Positions 24,137 to 34,410 of a DNA stretch of 64,000 nucleotides are shown here, piece after piece. The stretch is taken from the NCBI RefSeq assembly GCF_030272615.1, contig NC_081406.1, positions 238,378,422 through 238,442,421 on the forward strand. Reading direction: 5' to 3'. Numbering within the stretch: the first letter of the stretch is position 1; each line of letters begins with the position of its first letter. The notes under the pieces were generated by a model. It was not told the origin of the DNA and did not search any database. It worked only from the letters and a program-made list of their open reading frames with translations. The stretch is from Cryptomeria japonica. Taxonomy: Eukaryota; Streptophyta; Pinopsida; Cupressales; Cupressaceae. A program made the position numbers and the translations under genes.

Positions 24137-24419
24137 CATGTCTCTCACCTACAGCCATTAATGCTCCTCTATTAGGGAGTAAACCCTAATTTGCCTTTTT
24201 TACCATTTCTGATCTTCTACCAAGCGACAGGTATCACATACTGGTTAAGGTCTTTTACCGGTGTAACTGGGGGTTCACAAACATTTCGCCATTTGCTCCC
24301 CCTAAGCCTCTTTGGAGCTTAGTTTGTCAGTTTTGATATTTCCACACTAGGTGCAGAAACCGGTTCCTCTTCCAACATTGTTGGTTTCTTCCTCTAGGTT
24401 TTGTTCATGTCCGCTTGTA

Positions 24420-25600
24420 CTATTTCAACATCAATTTCTCCTTCCTAAGTGACCAGTATATCATTAGATATACTCTTTCTGCTTCTGTAGAATCTTGCAA
24501 TGTGACCCGATTTGTTGCAGTGATAGCAAACCAATCCAGGTGCTCTCCAAGGTCCATTGTTCATGTTTCCATTCTTCCTTCTGCATGTAGCAGCAGTGTG
24601 ACCATGTCCATGACAAATCCAACAGTTTTCTCTCCCATCCAGTTGCCAGTTGATAACCATTGTTGCCTGATTGATAATTGTAAGCATTAAACCAGTTAGG
24701 GTTTTGGTTCACAAAAGATTTCGGACCAGCTCCTTGGGTCCTCTGAGGATATATTCTGGTGTTGTTCATGACAGACTTGCATTCAAATGCTCTATGCCCA
24801 AACTTGTTGCATGCATAACAATGACCATTGAACTTATTGGATCTAGGTACATTGTTGATAAAGTAAGGAAAATTATTGTAGGCTTTGCTCCTACATACAT
24901 TGGCAGTGTGTCCTTCTTTAAGACAGTTAAAGAAAACATGTTTGAATTTTTGCTTACCTTTTCCTTCGAGTGTCGGTTGCTTCTTTGATGCTTCAACATT
25001 TGTTCCTGAGGATTCTCCTTCCTCATGTCCAAAGAAACCAAGTCCATTGGTATTCTTTACTGGTCTAGATGACTCAAGCTTTTGCTCTAGCTTGACAGTA
25101 CTTTTTCTGAACTTAGCAAGTATTTCCTTTGACTCAAAGAGTTCTTTGGAAATAGCAGTATTTATCTCCATTAGGCTTGCATTTTTAAAGATGGCTATGT
25201 TCATTTCATCTTGTACTCCTTCTTTTTCCATTTTTCTCTATGTAGGTGAGCAGTCAGTGCACTAATCTCTTATTTCAACTTGGAGTTCTCATGATCTCTA
25301 TCCTTTACCAGATCTTCAGCTTTCCTTTGGTTCTCAAGCTCTTGACTAAACTGGATAGTCAGTCCTTCCAACTCCTTTCTCAGATTGGAGTTTGAATCAT
25401 TTAGCTTATTTACTTCTACAATCATGGCTTCCATATTTTCTTCATCTTCATAACTATTTTCAGATAGCTCCATCAGCTTCTCTGCATGTTCTCTCCTTTT
25501 TGCTTGAGATGCCTTGTATTTGACCATAAGATCATCATAGGCTTGCTCAGACTGAGTGAGCCATTAAGTAAGTTCCCTCAAGGTGTATTCCCCCATATCT
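24420..25600 (-). pseudogene. Element E ORF1: Gag-like coiled coil with four CCHC zinc knuckles
   Basis: Begins close behind the PBS with MGEYTLRELT (about 25587), stop, then a coiled coil (25527-25270, KLMELSENSYEDEENMEAMI, NDSNSNLRKELEGLTIQFSQ). After a frameshift, 25231-24620 encodes another coiled coil, the NTNGLGFFGHEEGESS linker and zinc knuckles FFNCLKEGHTANVC (first Cys lost) and CYACNKFGHRAFEC. After another frameshift come CWICHGHGHTAATC and CYHCNKSGHIARFY (last Cys lost). Zinc knuckles in Gag bind RNA for packaging. The linker and knuckles resemble the C-terminal half of large copia Gags of SIRE type. The usual N-terminal UBN2 domain seen in copia B, C and D is absent. Four knuckles is unusual. 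Confidence 0.75.
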
Positions 25601-25631
25601 TTTTCCAAGTGGTTAGACTAATAGAAAGGTA

Positions 25632-25646
25632 GGCTCTGATACCAAT
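25632..25646 (-). other. PBS of element E
   Basis: + strand GGCTCTGATACCA (25632-25644), which on the minus strand is TGGTATCAGAGCC, complementary to the 3' end of initiator tRNA-Met. It lies two bases inside the 5' LTR. Confidence 0.9.
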
Positions 25647-26783
25647 TGATGAATACTAAGAGGGGGGGTGAATTAGTATGCAAAAAATCTCTGTACTTAA
25701 ACACTTAAACAGTCTGAAGATAAACTGGTAAAATAGTTTAACAGATAGACCGATTATCAAACATGAAAACCAAAATGCAAATAAAGCATTCACCCACAAA
25801 ATCAATACAACCATAACACAAGATATTTGACGTGGAAACCCAAATGGGAAAACCCACAATGAGATGGAACTCACAAGTCACTATCTGCAGAATAGAAACT
25901 AGACTGGTTAAGGTCTTACAATGTTCTTCACCAAAACATATCCTATTAGGAATCTCAATCTCTGTTAGGAGATAAGTCTAATTAAAGACTACCTCGCTAG
26001 AGAATTTTAGATTCATAGAAGTGAACCACCTTGTTAGAGGATTTTACAAAAGGCTTTTGGGCCTACCCGGTTAAGGGCTACAGACTTGTCAAAGATGTGA
26101 GTAATCAACAAGTGTTTGATCTATCTAATAGCACAAACTGCTTGGTTAGATCCAGTATAGCTCACTGCTAATGCATTCCAGCATTACTTTAGTCTTCTCT
26201 ATCTCTCTCTCAGTTACAACTCAATCTTCTCAAATAAGATCTCTCTTACAACAACTCAACAACCACCTTAAACCCTAGTCACAACATAAACCCTTTCAGC
26301 AACAAACTAAAACCCTAGACACGATGTCCTTTTAAAGGAATCTGATTTCATGTCGGTCCAATAGGATTACATTACAATTTCCTAGGTTCAATGAATCTAG
26401 ACATACTTAGTAACACGACACAAGAAGCACCGTCAGTGTGTCGGCATCGTCAAACAATCGGTGGATTGGTAACTCATCATAGAGTATTACCAATTCATAC
26501 AAAATACCGGTTGTCTGTTTGACAAAAATGAAGACTGGTAAGAATGTGTTATTCTGCTTTGCTCCCTCGTACCGCTTGAGATCTGCGAACCGCTTGGGGT
26601 CGACATGCCACTTCAGACCAGGAAACACTTTCTGCAAAATCACCAGTAGTCTAAAGACTAGAATACAACATACTAGTTGGAACAGATACCGGTTGAGCTC
26701 TAGCTCATACATATAAAGGGGATCTCAATAAAAGTGTGTGTCCATCAATGACAATCACAACATAAACATAAAAAATGCCAACA
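25647..26783 (-). mobile_element. 5' LTR of element E
   Basis: 1,137 bp. The minus strand starts TGTTGGCATTTTTTATG and ends AGTATTCATCA. Differs from the 3' LTR by scattered, mostly transition differences and the 3' LTR duplication. ORF-like stretches here are non-genic. Confidence 0.92.
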
Positions 26784-27160
26784 AAAGCTAGGTTAGTCCC
26801 CAGCTTCTTCCAAAGAGTCCTCAAAAAGTAATCTATGAATTTCACATCTTTGTCTGAAACAATATTTAGGTGCAATCCATGTATCCAGACTATCTCTTTG
26901 AAGAATAGGTCTGCAACATATGATGCATCACAAGAAGTCTTACATGGAAAGAAATGAGTCTTTTTACTAAACCCGTCCACTACTACAAAGACACTGGCAA
27001 ATCCTCTCCTTGTCCTAGGTAGACCCAACATAAAGTCCATACTTATGCTCTCCCATGGCCTAGAAGGAATGGGTAAGGGCTGATACAAACCTGCATTTGT
27101 AGAATTCCCCTTGGCTTTCTGACATATAACACATGTTTCCACAAACTTTCTTACATCTGC
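26784..27160 (-). pseudogene. Gypsy integrase catalytic core, upstream part
   Basis: The minus strand encodes CVICQKAKGNSTNAGL (the CxxC of the HHCC zinc-binding domain), then PIPSRPWESISMDFMLGLP with the first catalytic Asp, VFVVVDGFSKKTHF, and IVSDKDVKF with the second catalytic Asp. The frame ends at KKLGTNLA where element E is inserted and resumes at 19024. A TAG lies just upstream at about 27143 (Gln expected). Integrase joins element DNA to the host genome. Confidence 0.92.
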
Positions 27161-27952
27161 CTACAATTTTGGCCAAAAATAATGTCTCTTCACATGGTCT
27201 AGGGTCTTGTCAAGACCAAAATGACCTTCCATAGCTCCACAACGCTTCTCCCTAATAATATTCAATCTCATGGAACACTTAGGAATACACAATTGCACTC
27301 CTTTGAACACCAATCTATCTTGTATCAAAAACTCAGAAAACTCGATATGATACCGGTCACCAAAAGTTTCACATACCTTGTAGATTTCTCCAAAGTCTTC
27401 ATCAGCAACATACATACTCTTCAAGGAATCAATACCAACACTTTCCATCTTAATTTGGTTGACAATTAAGACCCTCTTGCTCAAAGCATCTACAACTTTG
27501 TTCTTAACTCCCTTCTTGTGTTTGAGGGTTAATGTGAAGGCTTGTTGGGTTTCTACCCATTTCATGTACTGGTGGTTTAGCTTCTCTTGGCTATTTATGA
27601 AACTGATATCCTGATTATTAGTAAAAACTATAAACTCCTTAGGCAATAAATAGTGCCTCCACTTCTTCAAAGATTGTACTAGAGCATACATCTCCAAGTC
27701 ATAAGATGAATATCTTTTCTTAGCATCATTTATCTTTTCACTCAAAAAAGCAATAGGCCTTCCTTCCTGACTGAGTAGTGCTCCAATAGCCATGTGGCTT
27801 GCATCACATTCCACTTCAAATATCTTATTGAAGTCTGATAAGGCAATGACTGGTTGTTCTGCAACCTTCTTCTTCAATTTCTCAAATAAATCATCTGCTT
27901 CTTTGGTCCAACTGAACCTACACTTTTGTCCTCCCTTTATGGTGTCAAGCAT
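27161..27952 (-). pseudogene. Gypsy RNase H and integrase N-terminal zinc domain
   Basis: Open for 263 codons. Starts in the RT-RNase H connection (FSWTKEADDLFEKLKKKV), then RNase H: FEVECDASHMAIGALLSQ with catalytic Asp, RPIAFLSEKIND, YSSYDLEMYALVQSLKKWRHYL with the catalytic Glu, IVFTNNQDISF and VVDALSKR. Ends with GHFGLDKTLDHVKRHYFWPKL, the HH half of the integrase HHCC motif, before a TAG. RNase H removes RNA from the RNA:DNA hybrid. Typical of Ty3/gypsy domain order. Confidence 0.95.
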
Positions 27953-28946
27953 GGGTGCACAAACATGACTAAATCCTCTTATGAACTTCCTATAAAAAGT
28001 TTCTAACCCATGGAAACTTCAGACATCATTCATAGTTCTAGGTGTAGTCCAAGACAATATAGCACTTACCTTCTCTTGGTCCATTTTCAACTCACCTTGT
28101 GAGATTACAAAACCCAAGTAGATGATCTCCTCCTGCATCAACAAACACTTATCCAAATTGATCATTAGTTTCTCTTCATGTAGCCTCTTGAGAACCATAT
28201 CTATGTGTTTGAGGTTCTCTTCCCTTGTGTGACTGAAGATCAAGATATCATCCAGATATACTATGACAAAATTTCCTATGAATTCCACCAAACTTCATTC
28301 ATTAACCTCATAAAGGTACTAGGGGAATTGGACAACCCAAATGGCATGACTTTCCATTCATACAACCCTTCATTAGTTTTAAAAGTTGTCTTCCATTCAT
28401 CCCCTAGCCTTATTCTAATCTAATGGCATCCACTTTTCAGATCCATTTTTGTAAAATACTTGGCACTCCCTAAGTAATCAAGTAAATCCTCTATTCTAGG
28501 GATTGGGAACCTATACCTTATGGTTATCTTATTGATGGCTTTTGATTCTATACAAATCCTCCAAGTGACTTCTTTCTTGGGTGCAAGGACTGCCAGTACT
28601 ACGCACGGGTTAGACTCTTGCCAATTAGTCCTGATTCAAGCAACTCTTCAATCTGCCTTACCATTTCTACATTCTGGTCTAGGGTGAGCTTGTAGGATGC
28701 TTTGTTTGGCAATGTAGATCCAGGGATCAGATCTATGTAATGAATGATGTCCCTTACTAGTGGTAGGGACCTTGGCATTCCATCTGAGATGATACCTTGA
28801 TTCTTATCAAGCAACTATCTGACTACCAGGTCTAGGTGCTTTGGTCCTCCTCCTTTCTCTTATGCAAACTGCTATTTCCTTGTCACCTTGGGACTAGGCA
28901 TGAGGGCATAGCAAACTGCACCTTTCTCTGCAATCTCCTTCATGAA
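27953..28946 (-). pseudogene. Gypsy reverse transcriptase
   Basis: Pieces at 28019-28291 and 28599-28814 lie in different frames. The upstream piece has RDIIHYIDLIPGSTLPNKASY and the QIEELLESGLI start of RT. The downstream piece has VIVYLDDILIFS with the YLDD catalytic box, then HIDMVLKRLHEEKLMINLDKC and EIIYLGFVIS. At least one frameshift and several stops lie between. Copies element RNA into DNA. Same strand and order as its neighbours. Confidence 0.93.
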
Positions 28947-29580
28947 CTATTTACCTTTTACTATCAGCACTCTTGTATCCTTCCCTTTTGATTCCATCTC
29001 TTCCTCTATCAAATGTAAGAGTTCTATCACCTTCCCATCTTTGGTGATTGAGTAGGTGTTTCTCAACCCATCACGATGAGCTTTCAAGTCATACTGCCAT
29101 GGTCTCCCAAATAAGAGATGGCATGCATCCATTTTGGCTATGTCAAATAGCAATCTATCCTTGTAAGATCCAATCTGAAACTCCACCCAAGCCTGCTCTT
29201 CCACCAATACTTGTTGACCCTGGGTGAGCCATGAGACCTTATAGGGATAAGGGTGAGGTAGCTTCCTAAGTTTAAGCTTTTCTACCATTTCAAGTGATAG
29301 AAAATTTTAAGTGGATCCGAAATCTATCAGAACCTTGCATACCTTTCCTCCTACCTTGCAAGTGGTTTTGAAAAGAGATTTACTTTGTGTAGGCTCCTTA
29401 TCAGGTACCTTCATGGTGGTTACTTCTCTCCTCATCATCAGAGCCTCTCCTCTTTCAGAATAGCCATAGCTATCAAGAGCATTAACACTTTGACAATCGA
29501 ATTCCTGCACCAAATTGCTTCTCCTTTTTCCCATGGAGCTAGAAGCCTTCTCTAGACATCTATTGGCCATGTGCACTTCT
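28947..29580 (-). pseudogene. Gypsy aspartic protease region
   Basis: 29307-29576 ends with TTCKVGGKVCKVLIDFGST, the protease active-site loop; the DSG triad reads DFG, a change that should abolish activity. After a stop the same frame continues at 29288-28947 with HPYPYKVSWL and MDACHLLFGRPWQYDLKAHRDG, the C-terminal protease part before RT. The start of the first piece holds the Gag knuckle remnant HMANRC. Confidence 0.88.
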
Positions 29581-30611
29581 TTTTTATAGTTTTAGCACCT
29601 AAGAGGTCCTCTGCCTTGGGATCTTCCTCTAGAGGGTGGTCTCCTACCCCTAAAGCTTCCTCTTGGATTGTAGCCCCAACCTTGGTTGTAACTGCTCTCT
29701 CCTCTATTGCCTTCTTGGTTAGAGTCTCCTTGGTAACCAAAACCATTTCCTCTACCTATGAAAGGGCCTCTTCCTCCTCTCTGATGTCTCCCTTTACCTC
29801 TTCCATTTTGCTCCTACCTTCTCTTCAACTTCTCCTCCACCTTGAGTGCCAATTGAAAGCACTTTTGGACTGTCTCCAGGGTGTGGAGATTCAAGTCTTC
29901 TTGCATTGTAAATCTCAACCCATTGAGATACCTTGCTACCTTCTCATCTTCACTCTCTTTCACCTTAGTCCTCACACACAACTTCATGAACTCCTCAGTA
30001 TAGGAACTCATGCCCATCTCCTTTTATTACAAATTTTGTCTCCTCCTATGCAATTGGATATTGTAATCCATTGGGACATAGGATTCTTTCACCAAAACCA
30101 ACATCTTCTTCCATGTAGCTACTCTTCTCTTTCCCTCTTTCACCCTCTCATCCTAGATGAAAGTCCACCAAGTTAGTGCAGCCCGTTTCATCTTGGATTG
30201 GGCCATCTTCACCCTCTAGTGGTCTGGTATGTCTTCACTTTCAAAATAATTGTCCAAGGAGTCTATCCACTCCATCACTGTATCAGGCTCCATCTTGCCT
30301 GCAAATACTGGCAGATTCATCTTCACATCCATTTTTCTTCTCTACATAGACTTGAGGATACTCATTAGGGGTCTCTGGTCTACAGGTACCTCTGTCTCTT
30401 CCTACATAGGGATCTCCTCTTCATCCCCTTCTTCTCCAGAGTTTCTCTCTCCCCTCTCCACTCTGTCCTTCAACCAGTCCATCTCATTTCTCAAGGCCTG
30501 ATTCTCAACCCTAACTACTTTTCTTTCTGCCATCTGCTTCTTCACCAAGACATTCAATTCTGGATTGGTCATTCTTGAAGGTGCCTCACGGAATCCTTCT
30601 TCTTTCGACAT
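29581..30611 (-). pseudogene. Gypsy Gag
   Basis: Starts MSKEEGFREAPSRM at 30611, 50 bp inside the 5' LTR, followed by a coiled coil (NVLVKKQMAERKVVRVENQA). Past a TAG near 30402 the same strand reads the retrotransposon-Gag core: VMEWIDSLDNYFES, ALTWWT, ESYVPMDYN, then SSYTEEFMKLCVRTKVKESE and ARYLNGLRFTMQEDLNLH (29814-30017). A Gly/Arg-rich tail (RGKGRHQRGGRGPF) precedes a damaged CCHC knuckle. Gag forms the particle shell and binds RNA. Confidence 0.88.
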
Positions 30612-30647
30612 CTTATCTTCTCCTTCTCTTCTAAAGGACACTCCTTT

Positions 30648-30659
30648 GCTTTGATACCA
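30648..30659 (-). other. PBS of the gypsy element
   Basis: Minus strand TGGTATCAAAGC, two bases after the LTR end CATCA. It differs by one base from the initiator tRNA-Met PBS (TGGTATCAGAGC). Confidence 0.85.
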
Positions 30660-30661
30660 CT

Positions 30662-32174
30662 TGATGTAGAGGCCTACCCAAACTCCTAATGACAAGCCCA
30701 AACAAGGTTAGACTAGTGACCCCCTAACTTCACAAAAGGGTCCTACAAGGGAGGACTCTACACCTTGGATGAAACTACACACTCATTCACTATGCTTAGG
30801 CCTACTCAAGATGAGTAAAAGGCTTCAACTCCTCAAACATGCTTTACCGGTGACCTCTACTCATTGGGATTTTGAATTTGGCCAACACATGTCATCTAAA
30901 GACTCTTTCAAACACTGGTTTTGGTTTAGGGCACCAATTCCTTATACCTCCTTTGTAAACCTACCCCCTCGACTTGTAGCCCTATTTGAAGATAGAATGG
31001 ACCTTAACTCAAAAATATTCCACACACCCATACAAAAAATTTAGTATTTCAGACACCCTTTTGGAAGTTGTGTTGATCCCCAAAATGGTTTGGCTAGATC
31101 TATATATACAAGGTCTATTCCCTTTAGAGGCTAAGAGACCTAATAAGGGCAATAAGACCTATTTTCCAAAGAAACTACCTTTATCGGTACACCAAATGGA
31201 AAATAAACTCTATGGGAATGTGGGGGGTAGTTAGAAACCTCTAATTCTAGGGTTACACACCTGGAATCCATCGCTGTGACAACTTGTGATTACTGCCCTA
31301 AAACTTATCCTAGGTAGTCACATAGAGATGCCTACCTAATCTTGCTCTTTTCTCCACACAAAAAAATTTCCCCTGCTACACACCATGAAAAGACTAAATT
31401 AAATGGGTTTATATTGCATCCCTCCAAAGGAAGATTCTTCTAATGGATTGGAATGCAAGATAAGGCCATTTTTGTTCAAAACCCTCTCCAAACCCTCACT
31501 TTCTAGGTTACAGTCAGAAGAATGGAGGGTTCTCTCTACTCTAGAATAGTTAAGGCCTTATACCTCCACCAAAAGAAATATATTTCATCTCCCTATCTAC
31601 TCCATGGATGGTGGGATCCATATCAATCCGTACAGGCATGTACAACTCCTGGAAACTCAGAATTTTTGGGAAAACTGTAGTATTTTGTGTATTATTGATT
31701 CTCAAACTCCAATTCCAACATCAAAAACCTTGGGAATCAATCCCAAAAGGATTATAAAACTCTCCAATGGTTTCCCACCTAATTTGGAGTAGGTTGGAGC
31801 CATTGAAAGGCTTCCCCCAACTGATTTACAAAAAGTTGTACTTTTGCACAAAAAGTTGCATTCTACAATAGTTGCATTTTTGCAATTTTTCACATAAAGT
31901 TGTCATACTATCTAAGGTTGGGATCCACATACATGGACCAACCAAACACACATTAAACATGTCTAAATTCTATCAAAAACAAATCTAGACCATCTATTAC
32001 CACCTTTTACCACATTGTCCCAATTGGATTCTCAAATTGCCTAACTGGTGACATGGGCTTACATGGTGGGGTTTATTGCATACATGAAACACAAAACACA
32101 CTAAGACACCCTAATGGTCCTAATATTCATCCTTAGGGTCATGAATATATTGTTGATGAGGTGCTCCTGCACCA
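30662..32174 (-). mobile_element. 5' LTR of the gypsy element
   Basis: 1,513 bp; minus strand TGGTGCAGGAGCACC ... CTCTACATCA. Very close to 13068-14564, including the 'caaaaagttgcattttt' and 'ggttgggatccacatacatggacc' blocks. The + strand TSD CCACC follows at 32175. Confidence 0.93.
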
Positions 32175-33180
32175 CCACCAATCATAGATCTATACAAGGT
32201 TTGGTTAGCCTTTAGAGATTCATCATCTTTTGTCATCTTGCATCCATTCACCATAGGAGTTCCAATAGGTTTGGAATCATCTAACCCAAACTTATTCAAC
32301 AATTCCTTCACATACTTAGATTGAGATATGAAAATGACTCTATCAATCTATGTAATTTTCAATCATTGAAAGAATTTCATCTCACCTATCATAGACATCT
32401 CAAATTCTTTTTGCATATCATTAGAAAACTTCTTAGTCAAATCATCATCACCTCCAAAAATAATGTCATCAACAAAAACTTCAACAATCAAAATGTTATC
32501 ATTATCAATCTTGAAGTACAAGTTACTATCAGCAGTACCTTTACAAAATCCCAATTTCATCAAATAAGTGTCCAATCTAGTATACCAGGCTCTAGGGGCT
32601 TGTTTAAGTCCATACGATACTTTCCTCAATCTCCATATCATGTCTTCTTCATCTATCAATGAAAATCCATCCAATTTCTCAATGTAGACTTCCTCTTCCA
32701 ATCCACCATTCAAAAAGGCTGACTTCACATCCATTTAATATACCTTGAATTTCTTATGAGCAACATATGCAAGAAATAATCTAACAACATCAATTCTAGC
32801 TACCAGAGAAAAAGTCTCCTCAAAATTAATACCTTCCATTTGTGAATATCCCTTACATACCAGTCTTACTTTGTTTCTAACAACTTGTCCATCTTCATTC
32901 AATTTATTCCAAAATACCCATTTAGTACCAATTACATTCTTGTCCTTAGGTCTCAAAACAAGTTCTCATGATTTGGTCTTCTCAATCTAATATAACTCTT
33001 CTTCCATAGCTTTTACCCAATTTTCATCTTTACAAGCCTCAACAACATCTTTAGGCTCAATTTTAGAAATCAAACATGTCTCTTCAACAACAATCCTTCT
33101 CCTAGTCATCACACCTTTATTTTTATCACCAATAATCTGATTTTTTGAATGATTTAATCTTACATACCTGGGGGTTTTCT
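32175..33180 (-). pseudogene. Copia A reverse transcriptase
   Basis: Minus-strand pieces in one frame: 32956-32735 ([40 protein letters not shown]), 32734-32363 ([31 protein letters not shown], and [12 protein letters not shown] with the two catalytic Asp) and 32311-32180 (SKPIGTPMV, YRSMIGG). The RT is nearly complete. It breaks at YRSMIGG where the gypsy element is inserted, and the RNase H half lies at 12460-13067. The last 17 residues of the ORF ending at 32120 come from gypsy LTR sequence. Confidence 0.94.
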
Positions 33181-33693
33181 AATTATTCTGATTTTTAGTC
33201 TCTTGAACTTCTTCACTAGAAACAACATATTGAATTACTATCTCTTTCAAATCATTCTTCTTCATGCTCTCAGTCTGCACTTTTTTTAAAGTAACATCCC
33301 GATCATCATACTCATATTCGCGTGCTCTAATATGATTCTCATCAACCTTCACATTTTCACTTTCTATTATCTTTCTCAGTCTCTTATTGCAACACTGGCA
33401 GGAATTACTCTTAGTAAAATATCCCAAAAATATTCCTTCATCACATCTTGCAACAAACTTTCCTATATCCTCATTTTTTTAAATAACATTTTCTTCCAAA
33501 GATTCTGAAATATCTAACTATAGGAACATGACCAAGCCATAGGTCATAAGGGTTCTTACTAGAATCACCTTTTATATGCACCTAGTGGAATGTGTAAACA
33601 ACAATGCTAACAAGTTCTCTTCAATAGATATAAAGAGCATTCCCTTCAATCATCATAGTTCTAATAGTATCCAAAATTGCTCTATTCTTCCTT
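33181..33693 (-). pseudogene. Copia A integrase C-terminus and linker
   Basis: 33179-33427 encodes FTKSNSCQCCNKRLRKIIES and VKVDENHIRARE, which correspond to the integrase-RT linker seen in copia B (YWCYNKRPRKIVESANMNVD). 33430-33690 reads the rest of integrase ([16 protein letters not shown]-like) with stops and a frameshift. The linker is variable among copia elements. Confidence 0.8.
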
Positions 33694-34410
33694 TCAACAA
33701 ATCCTTTGCTGAGGGGTTCTCAGAGAAAATAACTGTCTACTGATTCCATGCTCTTCACAGAAGGAATTAAACTCACCATAGGTGAATTCTTCACCTCTAT
33801 TAGACCTCAAACACTTCATCTTCAATCCAGTCACTGTCTCCACTCTAAATTTGAATATTTTGAACTTCTCCAATGCTTCAAATTTCTCCCTTGGAAAAGT
33901 GACCCACATCATTCTAGAATAGTCATCAGTCAACAACATAAAGCATCTGTCTCCCTCTAGGCTTCTCACTCTAGAAGGTCCACATAAATCGGTATGCACA
34001 AGATCTAATAATCGATTAGATGTATATAGTTTTCTCTTGAATGAAATTCTTGTTTGCTTTCCCAATTGACATTCTTCACATACCAGATTAGTAGGCTTCA
34101 CTATCTTAGACAAATCTCTAACAACTTGAGTAAAACTAATCTTAATCATGTAGTCAAGTTAACATGACACATCCTTCTATGCCACAACCAACTCTCATCA
34201 ATCTGAGTAATTAAACAACTTTTCTTACCAACATTTCGATGAAAGATATTACCTTTAGTTTTTGTACCTGATGCAATCTCTATACTAGAGCTATTCAAGA
34301 TCTTACATTTCCCATTCTTGAATTGTAAATCATATCCCTTGTCAACCATCTATCCAACACTCAAAAGATTATGCTTCAAACCTTCAACAGATAAAACATT
34401 ATTAGTAGTC
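33694..34410 (-). pseudogene. Copia A integrase (N part and core)
   Basis: 34349-34146 has the pre-integrase region and HHCC start (YDLQFKNGKCKIL, ESWLWHRRMCHVNL). 34149-33694, in another frame, has the CxxC pair (NLVCEECQLGKQTR), LVHTDLCGPSRVRSLEGDR with the first catalytic Asp, and LKCLRSNRGEEFT, where the second Asp-containing SD(N/G)GGE motif reads SNRGEE, so the catalytic Asp is lost. Coding stops at 34410, mid protease-integrase linker, where the LTR at 34411 begins. Confidence 0.93.

Larger units (their letters stand above)
19025..26783 (-). mobile_element. Element E: non-autonomous LTR retrotransposon with two ORFs and no pol
   Basis: LTRs at 25647-26783 (5') and 19025-20201 (3'), PBS TGGTATCAGAGCC just inside the 5' LTR, PPT CCAAAGGGGGAGAT just inside the 3' LTR. 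The flanks, GCTTT and GCTTC on the minus strand, differ by one C/T change and are a 5-bp TSD inside the gypsy integrase. The internal 5.4 kb encodes a gag-like coiled-coil/zinc-knuckle ORF and a second ORF of about 1,100 codons, but no protease, integrase or RT. It must have moved with enzymes from another copia element. Stops and frameshifts show it is old. Confidence 0.9.
13068..32174 (-). mobile_element. Ty3/gypsy chromovirus-type element with two nested elements
   Basis: Flanked by CCACC (+ strand) at 13063-13067 and 32175-32179. Minus-strand order: 5' LTR 32174-30662, PBS 30659-30648, gag, protease, RT, RNase H, integrase (interrupted by element E), integrase C-terminus (interrupted by element F), chromodomain, 3' LTR 14564-13068. 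Without the nested elements and their TSDs it is about 7.7 kb. The pol order RT-RNase H-IN with a chromodomain defines chromoviruses. Stops occur in every domain, so it is dead. Confidence 0.93.
9658..34410 (-). mobile_element. Copia element A (outer host element, 5' truncated)
   Basis: Order on the minus strand: pre-integrase and integrase (34410 to about 33690), RT (to 32175), then the gypsy insertion 13068-32174, RNase H (13067 to about 12460), PPT (12044-12056) and the 3' LTR (12043-9658). Gag, protease and the 5' LTR are missing, because the coding sequence stops at 34410 where an unrelated LTR begins. Proteins are closest to copia B in this window. Frameshifts and stops make it inactive. 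Confidence 0.85.
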
